A stretch of 64,000 bases of DNA from Catenulispora yoronensis (GCF_039531695.1 NZ_BAAAQN010000027.1:69620-133619), one strand, 5' to 3'. Numbered from the stretch's first letter, positions 8,791 through 17,286 are shown. The notes: generated by a model not told the origin, from the letters alone. A program made the numbers and translations.

Positions 8791-9783
8791 GTGACGAGGA
8801 AGCGCAACCTCATCGCCGCGGTGGCCATGGGCCTGCTTACCGCCGCGATCAGTGTCTCCGCGGCCACAGCCGACCCGTCTGGCGCACCGTCCCCCCGCCC
8901 GTTGAACGGCGTGGGCTCCGACACCGTCCAGGGCGTGGAGAACGCTCTGGCCAACAGCATCACCGACAGCTCGGGCAAGAAGGTGCTCGGCTCCTGGGAC
9001 GCCACCGGCTCGGCCACGATCACCACCGTGCCCGGCACCGCGGCGTGCACCATCACGCGGCCGAACGGCTCCAACGCCGGCCGCACCGCCCTGGAGACGT
9101 CCCTGCAGGCCAACGACGGCTGCGTGCAGTACGCCCGGTCCTCCAAGCTGGACCTGACGACCGCCGCTCCCGTGCCGCTGACCTACGTGCCGTTCGCGAT
9201 CGACGCCGTGACCTACGCGATCACGTCGAACAGCAACCTGCCGCGGCAGTTCGCCCTGACCGACATCCAGGCGATCTACCACTGCGACGCGAACTACGTC
9301 GGCACCGGCCCGAACTACGCCATCAAGGTCCTGCTGCCGCAGGCCGGCTCGGGCACCCGCAGCTTCTGGGAGTCGGTCGTCGGCATCCAGGACTCCGACG
9401 TGGTGGCCGGCCACTACCCGTGCATCAGCGACACCGCCAACGGCGCTCCGATCGAGGAGCACGACGGCCGCGTCCTGGACGCCAACTCCATCGCCCCGTT
9501 CTCGATCGCGCAGTACATCGCGCAGTCCTCGAACACCATCACCGACCACCGCGGCCGCGCCGTGCTGGGCACCATCGACGGTCTGACCCCGGTCGTGGAG
9601 AACAACGGCTTCGGCATCACCCGCGAGGTCTACAACGTGATCCCGTCCTCCAAGGTCGGTGACCCGTCCTACAGCTCGGTCTTCGTCGGCCCGACCTCCA
9701 AGGTCTGCACCAGCCAGACGATCATCAACCAGTACGGGTTCGCCACCGACCCGAACTGCGGCAGCACCTCCAGCCACACCTGA
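8791..9783 (+). CDS. Second secreted PstS-like binding protein
   Basis: This 330-aa protein starts at GTG with GAGGGA 10 nt upstream. A signal peptide (1-27, ATA cleavage) is followed by a periplasmic-binding-protein fold of the PstS superfamily. GVGSDTVQGVENAL lies near the N-terminus and AGSGTRSFWE near 184-193, where PstS proteins bind the anion. Unlike the upstream pstS product it has no membrane segment or lipobox. It is therefore probably free in the wall, or held by neighbouring surface proteins. Six or more Cys suggest disulphides. Only 16 nt separate it from the preceding gene. The ligand is probably phosphate, by context; another oxyanion is possible. Confidence 0.8.
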   Translation: MTRKRNLIAAVAMGLLTAAISVSAATADPSGAPSPRPLNGVGSDTVQGVENALANSITDSSGKKVLGSWDATGSATITTVPGTAACTITRPNGSNAGRTALETSLQANDGCVQYARSSKLDLTTAAPVPLTYVPFAIDAVTYAITSNSNLPRQFALTDIQAIYHCDANYVGTGPNYAIKVLLPQAGSGTRSFWESVVGIQDSDVVAGHYPCISDTANGAPIEEHDGRVLDANSIAPFSIAQYIAQSSNTITDHRGRAVLGTIDGLTPVVENNGFGITREVYNVIPSSKVGDPSYSSVFVGPTSKVCTSQTIINQYGFATDPNCGSTSSHT

Positions 9784-9812
9784 TCCGCGTTCCTCAAAGG
9801 AGAAGAACCGCA

Positions 9813-11402
9813 GTGAACACCGTTCTTAAGCGCGCAGCCGCGCTGAGCACCATGGGCGCCGTCGCCCTGGGTGCCGCGCTGCTGGCCGCTCCGGCCGCCA
9901 ACGCGGCCGCGACCGGCTCGCTGAGCTTCACGCCCTCCTCGGGCAACGACACCACGTCGTTCAGCGTCACCACCTCCGCTGCCTGCTCCGGCGGCAGCTA
10001 CGTGCAGGAGTACATCAGCGGCGGCAACTTCACCGCGCTGACCGGCGTCTCGCCGAACACCCCGCAGGCGCAGTTCTCGACCGACCCGGTCAGCGGCGGC
10101 CTGGTGCTGAACAACATCGCCGACAACCTGGCCGGTCTGGCCCAGGCCAACGGCGTGCAGCTGGCGGTCGGCACGTACACCTTCGACGCCATCTGCAAGA
10201 ACGCGGTCGGCCCGGCGGTCTTCGACGACTTCCAGGGCAAGATCAACGTGACCCAGGTGACCCCGACCGTGGTCTGGTCGGCGGCCGTCGTGGGCCACGC
10301 CACCACCACGACCGTCACCCCGAGCCCGGCCTCCCCGGCCGACGCCGGCACCCCGGTCACCTTCACCGCGTCCGTCACCGTGGACAACGGCACCACCGCC
10401 ACCGGCTCGGTGCAGTTCCTCGACAACGGCGCGAACTCCGGCGCCCCGGTCACGCTGGCCAACGGCAAGGCGGCCTACACGACCTCGACGCTGGCCAAGG
10501 GCACGCACCAGATCACCGCCCGCTACACCCCGGACGCGGCCTCCTCGGCCGACCAGCCGTCGGTGTCGGCGGCCGTGGCCTACACGGTCAACGGTGTCAA
10601 GGTCTCGACGACGACGGCCCTGGCCGTCTCCCCGTCGGGCACCGCGGTGCAGAACACCCCGGTGGCGCTGACCGCGACGGTCCTGCCGAACACGGCGACC
10701 GGCTCGGTGCAGTTCACCGACAACGGCCTGCCGGTCGGCGCGCCGGTGGCGGTCACCGCGGGCACCGCGACGCTGACCAACAGCACCTTCGCGGTCGGCG
10801 CGCACTCCTTCGCCGCCAAGTTCACCTCCTCGGACCAGTCCTCGTACGGCGACTCGACCACCCAGACGCCGCTGGCGTACCAGGTGACCGCGCCGGTCTC
10901 GCAGGCCACCGGCACCGAGACCATCTCCACCACCGTCACCGCCGGCTCGCTGACCATCAGCGTCCCGGACAGCCAGGTCACCCTGCCCTCGCCGGTGCTG
11001 AACAACAACGGTGACCTGTTCACCACCTCGGGCGCGCTCAAGCCGGTGACCATCACCGACAACCGCGCGGGCAACCCGGGCTGGACCCTGAGCGGCCAGG
11101 TCTCGGACTTCTCCGACGGTGCCACCCACGGCATCAACGGCGAGAACCTGGGCTGGTCCCCGAACGTCGTGGACCACTCCACCGCGCAGACCCTGACCCT
11201 GGGCGCGGTCGTGAACCCGGCCAACGGCGTGCCGCTGACCGACGTGAATGCCAACGGCCTCAAGGGCTCGCAGGTCCTGGCCACCGCCGCCTCCGGCGCC
11301 GGCCTGGGCACCGCGCACCTCGCCGCGGGTCTGGCCCTGAACGTCCCCACCACCACCGTCGCCGGCACCTACGTGGCGACCCTGACCCTGACCGCGATCT
11401 GA
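9813..11402 (+). CDS. WxL-like surface protein with Ig-like repeats
   Basis: This 529-aa secreted protein starts at GTG after AAAGGAG. It has a signal peptide (1-32) and two bacterial Ig-like (Big_3) repeats at about 165-258 and 265-358; TATGSVQFLDNG and TATGSVQFTDNG mark the repeats. The C-terminal domain (about 365-529) matches the WxL wall-binding domain. It has TGTETISTTVTAGSLTISVP at its start, NPGWTLSGQVSDF with WTL at 424-426, and a C-terminal GTYVATLTLTAI. In Firmicutes WxL domains a second WxL motif sits at this end; here it is LTL, so only the first motif is intact. Role inferred: non-covalent attachment to peptidoglycan beside the PstS proteins. The WxL-interacting partner follows at 11590. 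Confidence 0.75.
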   Translation: MNTVLKRAAALSTMGAVALGAALLAAPAANAAATGSLSFTPSSGNDTTSFSVTTSAACSGGSYVQEYISGGNFTALTGVSPNTPQAQFSTDPVSGGLVLNNIADNLAGLAQANGVQLAVGTYTFDAICKNAVGPAVFDDFQGKINVTQVTPTVVWSAAVVGHATTTTVTPSPASPADAGTPVTFTASVTVDNGTTATGSVQFLDNGANSGAPVTLANGKAAYTTSTLAKGTHQITARYTPDAASSADQPSVSAAVAYTVNGVKVSTTTALAVSPSGTAVQNTPVALTATVLPNTATGSVQFTDNGLPVGAPVAVTAGTATLTNSTFAVGAHSFAAKFTSSDQSSYGDSTTQTPLAYQVTAPVSQATGTETISTTVTAGSLTISVPDSQVTLPSPVLNNNGDLFTTSGALKPVTITDNRAGNPGWTLSGQVSDFSDGATHGINGENLGWSPNVVDHSTAQTLTLGAVVNPANGVPLTDVNANGLKGSQVLATAASGAGLGTAHLAAGLALNVPTTTVAGTYVATLTLTAI

Positions 11403-11504
11403 TCGGCTCCACCGATCGCGGTCGGCTGACGGCCGGAGCGTGCGCTGTCACCACGGTCATTCGTGACCGAGGAAGCCGAACGGCCGTCGCGTAAAGAGAG
11501 AGAA

Positions 11505-11537
11505 GGTCAGCCGGGCACTCCAATTGCTCGGCTGACC
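11505..11537 (+). terminator. Hairpin between WxL-like gene and its partner gene
   Basis: A 13-bp stem (11505-11517 pairs with 11525-11537, with one G-T pair) closes a 7-nt loop and is followed by a C/T-rich run. It lies inside the 187-nt gap and may be a partial terminator or attenuator that lowers expression of the downstream genes. Confidence 0.55.
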
Positions 11538-11589
11538 CCTCTTCACCATAGAACATCCCCGAGAAAGACCTCAGGAACAGGAGGGCGAA

Positions 11590-12912
11590 GTGGCTTCCCG
11601 GATCACCACTCTTCTCACGGCGGCGGGCCTGGCCGTCCTGATCCCGCTCAGCACCGCCGCCGCGGCGGCTGCGCCGTCCGCGTCGTCGCAGTCCGCGTTG
11701 TCGCAGTCCGCGTCGTCGGCGAGCACCGCGCTGCCGGCCGTCGCGCACGCCCCCGGCACCTCGACGTTCGGCATCCAGCCCAAGCCCAACCCGAACGAGC
11801 GCGCGGCGTTCAGCTACAACGCCAACGCCGGCGCCAGCGTGAAGGACACCGTGGTGGTGTCCAACTTCGGCGACCAGCCGCTGACCCTGCACGTCTACGC
11901 CAACGACGCGATCAACACCTCCGACGGCGGCTTCGACCTGCGGCCCAGCGCCGAACCCCCGAAGGACTCCGGCGCCTGGGTGAAGTTCGACGACCCCAAG
12001 CCGTTCCAGATCGTGCCGCCCAAGTCCAAGGTCGAGCTGCCGTTCACGCTCTCCGTGCCGGCCAACGCCACCCCCGGCGACCACGCGGCCGGCATCGTGG
12101 CGGCCCTGACCATGCCGAGCACCGACGGCAAGGGCAACCGGGTGAACGTCGAGCAGCGCGTCGGCAGCCGCATCTACCTGCGGGTGGCCGGCGACCTGAA
12201 GGCGCAGCTGGCCGTGACCCACGCCGTCGCGACCTACCACGGCACCTGGAACCCGCTGGGCTCGGGCACCGCCGACATCACGTACCTGATCACCAACACC
12301 GGCAACGTGCGGCTCGGCGCCGCGCAGTCGGTGCACGTCACCTCCCCGCTCGGCGGCACCGTGAAGGCCGACGGGCTCAAGGACTTCGAGCAGCTGCTGC
12401 CGGGCAACTCGGTGCGGGTGACCACCAAGGTCAAGGGCATCTTCCCGGCGTTCAGCGCCACCGCGCACATCGACGTGGACCCCAAGGCGCTGCCCGGCGA
12501 CCTGGACCCGAAGGCGATCGGCAGCTCCGGCACGGCCGACATGACGCCGGTCCCGTGGTCCCAGCTGCTGGTGCTGGTGGTCGTCATCGGCCTGTTCTAC
12601 CTGTGGCTGCGCGGCAAGCGCCGGGCCCGGCTGATCGCCTCCGGCGCGCCGCTCCCGGTGAGCAAGGCCGCCGCCAAGTCCGCCGCCGCGCGGGCGCAGA
12701 AGGCTGAGAAGCTGGCCGCCGAGGCCGCGGCGAAGCAGGCCACTGAGAAGGCGGCGAAGGCCGATCCGGCGGCGGCTTCCGAGGCGTCCGAGGTTTCCGA
12801 GGCTTCCGAGGCTTCGGCCGACGGCGACGGCGATGGCGACGGCGAGGCCGGTGCCGACACCGCGGCCGGGGCCGGGACCGGGCCGGTGGCCCAGAAGGCT
12901 GCGAAGGCGTGA
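11590..12912 (+). CDS. DUF916-type WxL-interacting protein
   Basis: This 440-aa protein starts at GTG after AGGAGGG. It has a signal peptide (about 1-28), then a beta-rich region matching DUF916/WxL-interacting proteins. FGIQPKPNPNERAAFSYNANAGAS near 58-81 corresponds to the family start, VKDTVVVSNFGDQPLTLHVY follows, and YLITNTGNVRL lies in the second domain. A membrane segment lies near 324-341. The cytoplasmic tail is basic, then rich in Ala/Glu/Ser with EASEVSEASEASADGDGD-type repeats. In Firmicutes such proteins bind both peptidoglycan and WxL proteins. Here the partner is presumably the preceding gene product. The stop overlaps the next start (GTGA), so it is probably translated together with the sortase-like protein. 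Confidence 0.8.
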   Translation: MASRITTLLTAAGLAVLIPLSTAAAAAAPSASSQSALSQSASSASTALPAVAHAPGTSTFGIQPKPNPNERAAFSYNANAGASVKDTVVVSNFGDQPLTLHVYANDAINTSDGGFDLRPSAEPPKDSGAWVKFDDPKPFQIVPPKSKVELPFTLSVPANATPGDHAAGIVAALTMPSTDGKGNRVNVEQRVGSRIYLRVAGDLKAQLAVTHAVATYHGTWNPLGSGTADITYLITNTGNVRLGAAQSVHVTSPLGGTVKADGLKDFEQLLPGNSVRVTTKVKGIFPAFSATAHIDVDPKALPGDLDPKAIGSSGTADMTPVPWSQLLVLVVVIGLFYLWLRGKRRARLIASGAPLPVSKAAAKSAAARAQKAEKLAAEAAAKQATEKAAKADPAAASEASEVSEASEASADGDGDGDGEAGADTAAGAGTGPVAQKAAKA

Positions 12913-13985
12913 GCGCACCGACCACCGCGGCCTCCCCGGAGACCGATCTGCCGCCCCCGCCGGAGGAGCCCGAGGTTCCGCCCGGCCGGTGGCGCCGCGG
13001 CCGCCGCTCGGCCGGGGTCAGCCTCGGGGTCAGCGCCGGACTCAACCCGGCCATCGGCCCGTTCGCCGCGCGGCAGCCCGGGTCCGGCCGCTTCGGCCTG
13101 GCGTCGCTGCGCGGGATCTATCCGGCGCTGCGCGACTCCAAGCGGCGCGCCTCCTTCCTCGGCGTCGGCACCGCGCTGACCATCCTCGGCGCGGTGATGG
13201 TCGGCTTCCTGGCCGACGCCACGGTGGTCGGCAAGCTGCGGCACGACCGCGACCGCCAGGTCGGCTACGCCGCGCTGCGCTACAACCTGGCCAACGGCAC
13301 CACGCCGACCGGCGCCCTGGACGTCGACGGCAAGCCGGTCGCCGAGGGCGCCCCGGTGGCGCTGCTCCAGATCAGCAGCATCGGCCTGCGCGAGGTGGTG
13401 CGCTACGGCTCCACCCCCGGCGACCTGATGGCCGGCCCCGGGCTGCGGCGCGACACGGTGCTGCCCGGGCAGGTCGGCGGCAGCGTCATCCTGGGCCGGC
13501 GCGCGCTCTACGGCGGGCCGTTCCAGTACCTGAACCAGCTCCAGGCCGGGATCCAGTTCAAGGTCACGACCGCGCAGGGCGAGAACGAGTTCAAGGTGGT
13601 GGACGTCCGCAAGCCCGGCGACCCGATCCCGCCGGAGTTCCTGCGGGCCCCGGTCCGGCTGGTGCTGATCACCACCTCCGGGAACCCGTACCTGCCGCAG
13701 GACCTGCTGCGGGTGGACGCGGTGCTGGTAGACGACGGGAAGGCGCAGCCGACCGGCGACGTGGCCAAGCGCCAGCCCGGCGACGACGCCTCCTCCACCG
13801 ACCGCTCGGCCTGGGTGCCGCTGGTGCTCTGGGGCCAGGCGCTGGTGCTGGTCGCCGTCGTCGTGACCTGGCTGCGCGCGCGCTGGGGCGGGCGCCAGGC
13901 CTGGCTGGTCGGCAGCCCGGTCCTGCTGGCCCTGGGCCTGGCCGTCGCCGACACCGCCGCCCGCCTCCTGCCCAACGTGATGTAG
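12909..13985 (+). CDS. Sortase-fold membrane protein lacking catalytic residues
   Basis: This 358-aa protein has a Pro/Arg-rich cytoplasmic N-terminus, a membrane segment (about 83-101), an extracellular domain (about 115-285) and two C-terminal membrane segments (about 302-320 and 330-347). The domain follows the sortase pattern LPGQVGGSVILGRR at 185-198 and RLVLITTSGNP at 250-260. In active class E/D/F sortases these read GHR and TC. Here the His position is R197, the Cys position T256, and the Arg before the last strand is displaced. It is therefore probably an inactive sortase relative serving as a scaffold for the adjacent WxL-like and binding proteins. The fold call is moderate; loss of the catalytic residues is read directly if the alignment holds. 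Confidence 0.65.
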   Translation: MSAPTTAASPETDLPPPPEEPEVPPGRWRRGRRSAGVSLGVSAGLNPAIGPFAARQPGSGRFGLASLRGIYPALRDSKRRASFLGVGTALTILGAVMVGFLADATVVGKLRHDRDRQVGYAALRYNLANGTTPTGALDVDGKPVAEGAPVALLQISSIGLREVVRYGSTPGDLMAGPGLRRDTVLPGQVGGSVILGRRALYGGPFQYLNQLQAGIQFKVTTAQGENEFKVVDVRKPGDPIPPEFLRAPVRLVLITTSGNPYLPQDLLRVDAVLVDDGKAQPTGDVAKRQPGDDASSTDRSAWVPLVLWGQALVLVAVVVTWLRARWGGRQAWLVGSPVLLALGLAVADTAARLLPNVM

Positions 13986-13994
13986 GGAACGAAC

Positions 13995-14909
13995 ATGCCT
14001 GACCAGATCCTGTCCCCGGGCGCGCCGGCGTCCTCGCTGGCCGACACCGTGCAGCTGGACCCGGCGCCCGCCGAGAACTCGCTGGTGCCGCACCTGGCGG
14101 TGCGCGAGACCGGGCACCCCGGCCGGCCGCCGGCCGGCGGGCACCTGCACGCCGACGCCATCTCGGCCTGGTTCGGCGACCGCAAGGTCCTGGACCGGGT
14201 GTCGCTGGACATGCCGCCCGGCATGGTGACCGCGCTGATCGGCCCGTCGGGCTGCGGCAAGTCCACCTTCCTGCGGATCCTGAACCGGATGCACGAGCTG
14301 GTGCCGAAGGCCACGCTGGCCGGCCGGGTGCTGCTGGACGGCTCCGACGTCTACGACCCGCAGCGCCGGCTCACCGAGGCCCGCTCGGCGATCGGCATGG
14401 TGTTCCAGAAGCCGAACCCGTTCCCGGCCATGTCCATCTACGACAACGTGGTCGCCGGCCTGAAGCTCACCGGCCGTCGCGCGGGCCGGGAGGAGAAGGA
14501 CCGGCTGGTGGAGGAGTCGCTGACCCGGGCCGGCCTGTGGCGCGAGGTCAGCGGCCGCCTGGACCAGCCCGGCGGCGCGCTGTCCGGCGGCCAGCAGCAG
14601 CGCCTGTGCATCGCCCGCTCGCTGGCGGTGCGCCCCCGCGTGCTGCTGATGGACGAGCCCTGCTCCGCGCTGGACCCGACCTCCACCCGCCGGATCGAGG
14701 AGACCATCGGCGAGCTGGCACTGGACGTGACGATCGTGATCGTCACGCACAACATGCAGCAGGCCGCCCGAGTGTCCGACCAGTGCGCGTTCTTCCTCGC
14801 CGAGCAGGGCACCCCGGGCCGGATCGTCGAGTACGGACCGACCTCGGCGATGTTCGACAACCCCCAGGACCACCGTACCTCGGACTACGTGAACGGACGC
14901 TTCGGGTAG
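13995..14909 (+). CDS. pstB: Phosphate ABC transporter ATPase PstB
   Basis: PstB hydrolyses ATP to drive PstCA. The 304-aa protein has a roughly 48-residue extra N-terminus followed by a typical PstB. The Walker A GPSGCGKST is near 82-90, the Q-loop VFQKPNPFPAMSIYDNV and the signature LSGGQQQR follow, then Walker B VLLMDEPCSALDPTST and the switch His in VTHNMQQA. PNPFP and DPTST are diagnostic for PstB. It starts 9 nt after the sortase-like gene. Unusually, six surface-protein genes separate it from pstCA. No phoU gene follows in this window. Confidence 0.94.
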   Translation: MPDQILSPGAPASSLADTVQLDPAPAENSLVPHLAVRETGHPGRPPAGGHLHADAISAWFGDRKVLDRVSLDMPPGMVTALIGPSGCGKSTFLRILNRMHELVPKATLAGRVLLDGSDVYDPQRRLTEARSAIGMVFQKPNPFPAMSIYDNVVAGLKLTGRRAGREEKDRLVEESLTRAGLWREVSGRLDQPGGALSGGQQQRLCIARSLAVRPRVLLMDEPCSALDPTSTRRIEETIGELALDVTIVIVTHNMQQAARVSDQCAFFLAEQGTPGRIVEYGPTSAMFDNPQDHRTSDYVNGRFG

Positions 14910-14910
14910 C

Positions 14911-14925
14911 GCCCCACGCCGGGGC
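14911..14925 (+). terminator. Short hairpin after pstB
   Basis: GCCCC at 14911-14915 pairs with GGGGC at 14921-14925 across a 5-nt loop, directly after the pstB stop. The stem is short and has no T-run, so it is only a candidate end for the pst operon. Confidence 0.4.
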
Positions 14926-14940
14926 CCGTTGGGAAGGCAG

Positions 14941-15180
14941 GTGAACACCACCGTGACGACGACGGGCCCGGCGATCGCATCCGGCACCTGCTCCGGCACC
15001 TGCCGGTTCTTCGGCAGCGCCCGCACGGCGACCGCGCGACTGGCCGCGAACGCCGAGGGACGCTGCGGACGCGGCGCGGCGAGAACGCTGGACGGCGGGG
15101 CGCCGGGGGCGGGGGGCGCGACCGGCGCGACCGGGCCGCCGGGCTGGGGTACCGGCGTCATGAGACTCACCGGCTGGTGA
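14941..15180 (+). CDS. Possible small ORF, doubtful
   Basis: A GTG preceded by GGAAGG opens a 79-codon frame with very high G/C at third positions. The predicted product is rich in Thr, Gly and Ala, with four or five Cys (CSGTCRFFG near the start). No family is recognised. The lack of structure and the low-complexity tail leave it uncertain. Confidence 0.25.
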   Translation: MNTTVTTTGPAIASGTCSGTCRFFGSARTATARLAANAEGRCGRGAARTLDGGAPGAGGATGATGPPGWGTGVMRLTGW

Positions 15181-15659
15181 CGGACCTCGCGGTCAGCCCG
15201 GGACGGCCGTTTCCGGGCCTGGCTGGTTGAGCGAGAACCCGGCTGCGGCGACCCCGGCTCGACTCGGCTCCGGCTCGACTCGCTCCGGCTCCGGCTCCGG
15301 CCGGGCTCGGCCCGACTCGGCCGACAGCTCGACGGCTTGCTTCGGTGGTTCGCGGCGATGGTGAGGATCGGGGGATCGGTGTTTGGGGCGGGCGGTTCGG
15401 GGTGTCGGTGCCGCCGACCCCCGCCGCCGACCCCAGCCGCCGACCCCCGCCGTCAAGCCTCTCAGCGTGTCCCGGCTGGTGCGGCGCCCCGGATGATCGA
15501 AGTGGGTCATCTGACTGGGACGGTGCTTCGAATTTACGCCGGGTTTGCGTAACCTTCACCCGTCTTGGCTTCGGCGGATCTTGCTCCTACCGTTGACACC
15601 TGCTGTGCATGGCGCTTGAGTCTGCGCATGATGCGAACCGACAGCACTGGTAGAGCTTG

Positions 15660-16892
15660 ATGCGCAAGGCAGCCATCGCCCTCACGGCAGGTGCCGTCGT
15701 ATGCGCGGCCGCAGCGGCCTACATCCGTTTCGTCGTGGTTCCGGACGCCGAACAGGCGCAGTCCGACACCCACACGGTCAACCACTACTCCGGTACCGCG
15801 AGCTTCCTGAATCCGCAGGCGCTCGGGAGCGGCGATCTGGCGAACGCCTTCCAGAAGGATGTGCCGTTCACCGCGGTCGAGGACTTCAAGACCTCGTCGA
15901 TGCACGGGTCGACGGCGGTCATCGCCGACGTCACCACGACCAGCGGTCCGGCCGCCCCCGCGCTGGGCAACTCCAGCGTGAACTGGGCCGTGGACCGCAA
16001 GACGCTGCTCCCGGCCGCCACGCCGGCCGGCGTGACGGCCGTGGATCACAAGGGCCTCGCGGTCGGTTTCCCCTTCGCCCCGAAGGCCGCCGACTACCCC
16101 TACTGGGACGGCGGGACCGGCAAGCAGGCGACCGCGAAGTACGTCCGTACCGAGAAGCACGCGGGCCGCACCGCCTACGTCTACACGGTGGACGTCACCG
16201 GCCCCCTCGCGGACCAGGGCATAGCGGCCAAGCTGCCGCCGTCGATCAGCCAGGACGTGCTGAAGGGCCTGGCCGCGGCGGTCGCCCCGGACCAGGCCTC
16301 GGCGCTGTCCCTGATCCTGCCGAAGGACGGCACCGACGTCCCGCTGATCTACACGTCGACCACCAAGAGCACGATGTGGATCGACAAGTTCGACGGGACC
16401 ACGCTCGACGCCGACAACGAGCAGACGGTGACCGCGCAGCTGAAGTCCAAGCTGGGCGCGGTGCCGCTGACGGCGGTGCTGGACGTGCACACCAAGTACT
16501 CGCCCGAAGGCGTGGCGGACTCGGTGAAGCAGTCCAAGGACAACCAGTCGCGGATGCTGTGGGAGGGCGACCTCGCCCCGGCGGCGCTGGCCGTGATCGC
16601 GCTCGCGCTGCTGGTCGGCGCGGTCGTGCTGGGGCGCCGTCGCGGCGCGCCCGTCGTGGCCGCCGCCGCTCCGAGTACGGACTCCGCGACGGTCGAGGCC
16701 CCGGCGGCGGATGCCGGTGAGGCGGCGAGCACGGAGGCCGAGAGCGCCGAGAGCGCCGAGAGCGCTGAGGATGCCGAGAGCGCCGAAGACGCCGAGAGCG
16801 CCGAGGAAGCCGAAGACGCTGAAGACGCCGAGGAAGCCGAAGACGCCGACCAGCCCGAGAGCGAAGAGAAGCCCAAGAGCACCGACGCCTAG
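15660..16892 (+). CDS. DUF3068 family membrane protein with acidic repeat tail
   Basis: This 410-aa protein starts at ATG 15660; the TTG directly before it is an alternative. An N-terminal membrane segment (about 5-24) is followed by an extracellular domain (about 25-300). The segments HYSGTASFLN, STVNWAVDRKTLLP-like and YPYWDGGTGKQATAKYVRTE fit the DUF3068 (PorA-like) family. A second membrane segment lies near 303-325. The cytoplasmic tail (about 350-400) repeats AESAEDAE-type units. DUF3068 proteins of actinobacteria are envelope proteins of unknown role. It stands alone and ends at a strong bidirectional hairpin. Confidence 0.75.
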   Translation: MRKAAIALTAGAVVCAAAAAYIRFVVVPDAEQAQSDTHTVNHYSGTASFLNPQALGSGDLANAFQKDVPFTAVEDFKTSSMHGSTAVIADVTTTSGPAAPALGNSSVNWAVDRKTLLPAATPAGVTAVDHKGLAVGFPFAPKAADYPYWDGGTGKQATAKYVRTEKHAGRTAYVYTVDVTGPLADQGIAAKLPPSISQDVLKGLAAAVAPDQASALSLILPKDGTDVPLIYTSTTKSTMWIDKFDGTTLDADNEQTVTAQLKSKLGAVPLTAVLDVHTKYSPEGVADSVKQSKDNQSRMLWEGDLAPAALAVIALALLVGAVVLGRRRGAPVVAAAAPSTDSATVEAPAADAGEAASTEAESAESAESAEDAESAEDAESAEEAEDAEDAEEAEDADQPESEEKPKSTDA

Positions 16893-16907
16893 CATCACAA
16901 CCCCAAA

Positions 16908-16938
16908 CGGTCCGGGCCGATCGATTCGGCCCGGACCG
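16908..16938. terminator. Bidirectional terminator hairpin
   Basis: A perfect 13-bp stem (16908-16920 with 16926-16938) closes a 5-nt loop between the convergent DUF3068 and SMR genes. It can serve both strands. Confidence 0.8.
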
Positions 16939-16943
16939 CGGCC

Positions 16944-17258
16944 TCACCCCGCAAGGCGCAACAGGATCGCCCCCGCGATGATCGCCCCGAACGAGACCAC
17001 CTTGGGCAGCGTGATCCGCTCCTTGTAGATCAGAGCACTGAGCACCACCGTGCCGATCGATCCGATCCCGGTCCATATGGTGTAGGCGACGCCGACGTCC
17101 AGCGTCCGCAGCGCCAGGCTGAGCGTGTAGATCCCGCCCGCCGCCGCCAGCAACGTCAGCACCGAGGGCCGCAGCCGGGTGAAGCCTTCGGTGGCGTTGG
17201 TCCCCAAGGCGAAGGCCACCTCGAAGACGGCGGCGATCAACAGATACATCCAGGCCAT
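16944..17258 (-). CDS. SMR family efflux subunit, second of a pair
   Basis: This 104-aa protein has four membrane segments and the small multidrug resistance pattern. AWMYLLIAAVFEVAFALG carries the essential Glu in segment 1 (E13), and WTGIGSIGTVVLSAL follows. The family exports cations or guanidinium-type compounds using the proton gradient. ATG start with GGAG upstream. A paralogue lies immediately upstream (17287-17622), so the two probably form a heterodimer, as in YkkCD/EbrAB-type pairs. The substrate is not predictable. Confidence 0.85.
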   Translation of the reverse strand: MAWMYLLIAAVFEVAFALGTNATEGFTRLRPSVLTLLAAAGGIYTLSLALRTLDVGVAYTIWTGIGSIGTVVLSALIYKERITLPKVVSFGAIIAGAILLRLAG

Positions 17259-17286
17259 GTCGGTCTCCTTTTCCCCTTCTCCGGCC

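Larger units (their letters stand above)
14910..15659. other. 750-nt low-information region
   Basis: This stretch holds the candidate pstB terminator, a doubtful 79-codon frame (14941-15180) and a degenerate GC-rich repeat around 15255-15325 (alternating GGCTCCGGCTC-like and GGCTCGACTC-like words). The last 120 nt, before the DUF3068 gene, are less GC-rich and probably carry its promoter. Nothing else is seen. Confidence 0.4.

Noticed and set aside
5211..9146. 1311-codon open frame on the minus strand
   Set aside because: It lies opposite pstS and the 881-aa gene. Its product is Gly/Arg/Val/Ala-rich with no domain, typical of antisense reading of high-GC genes.
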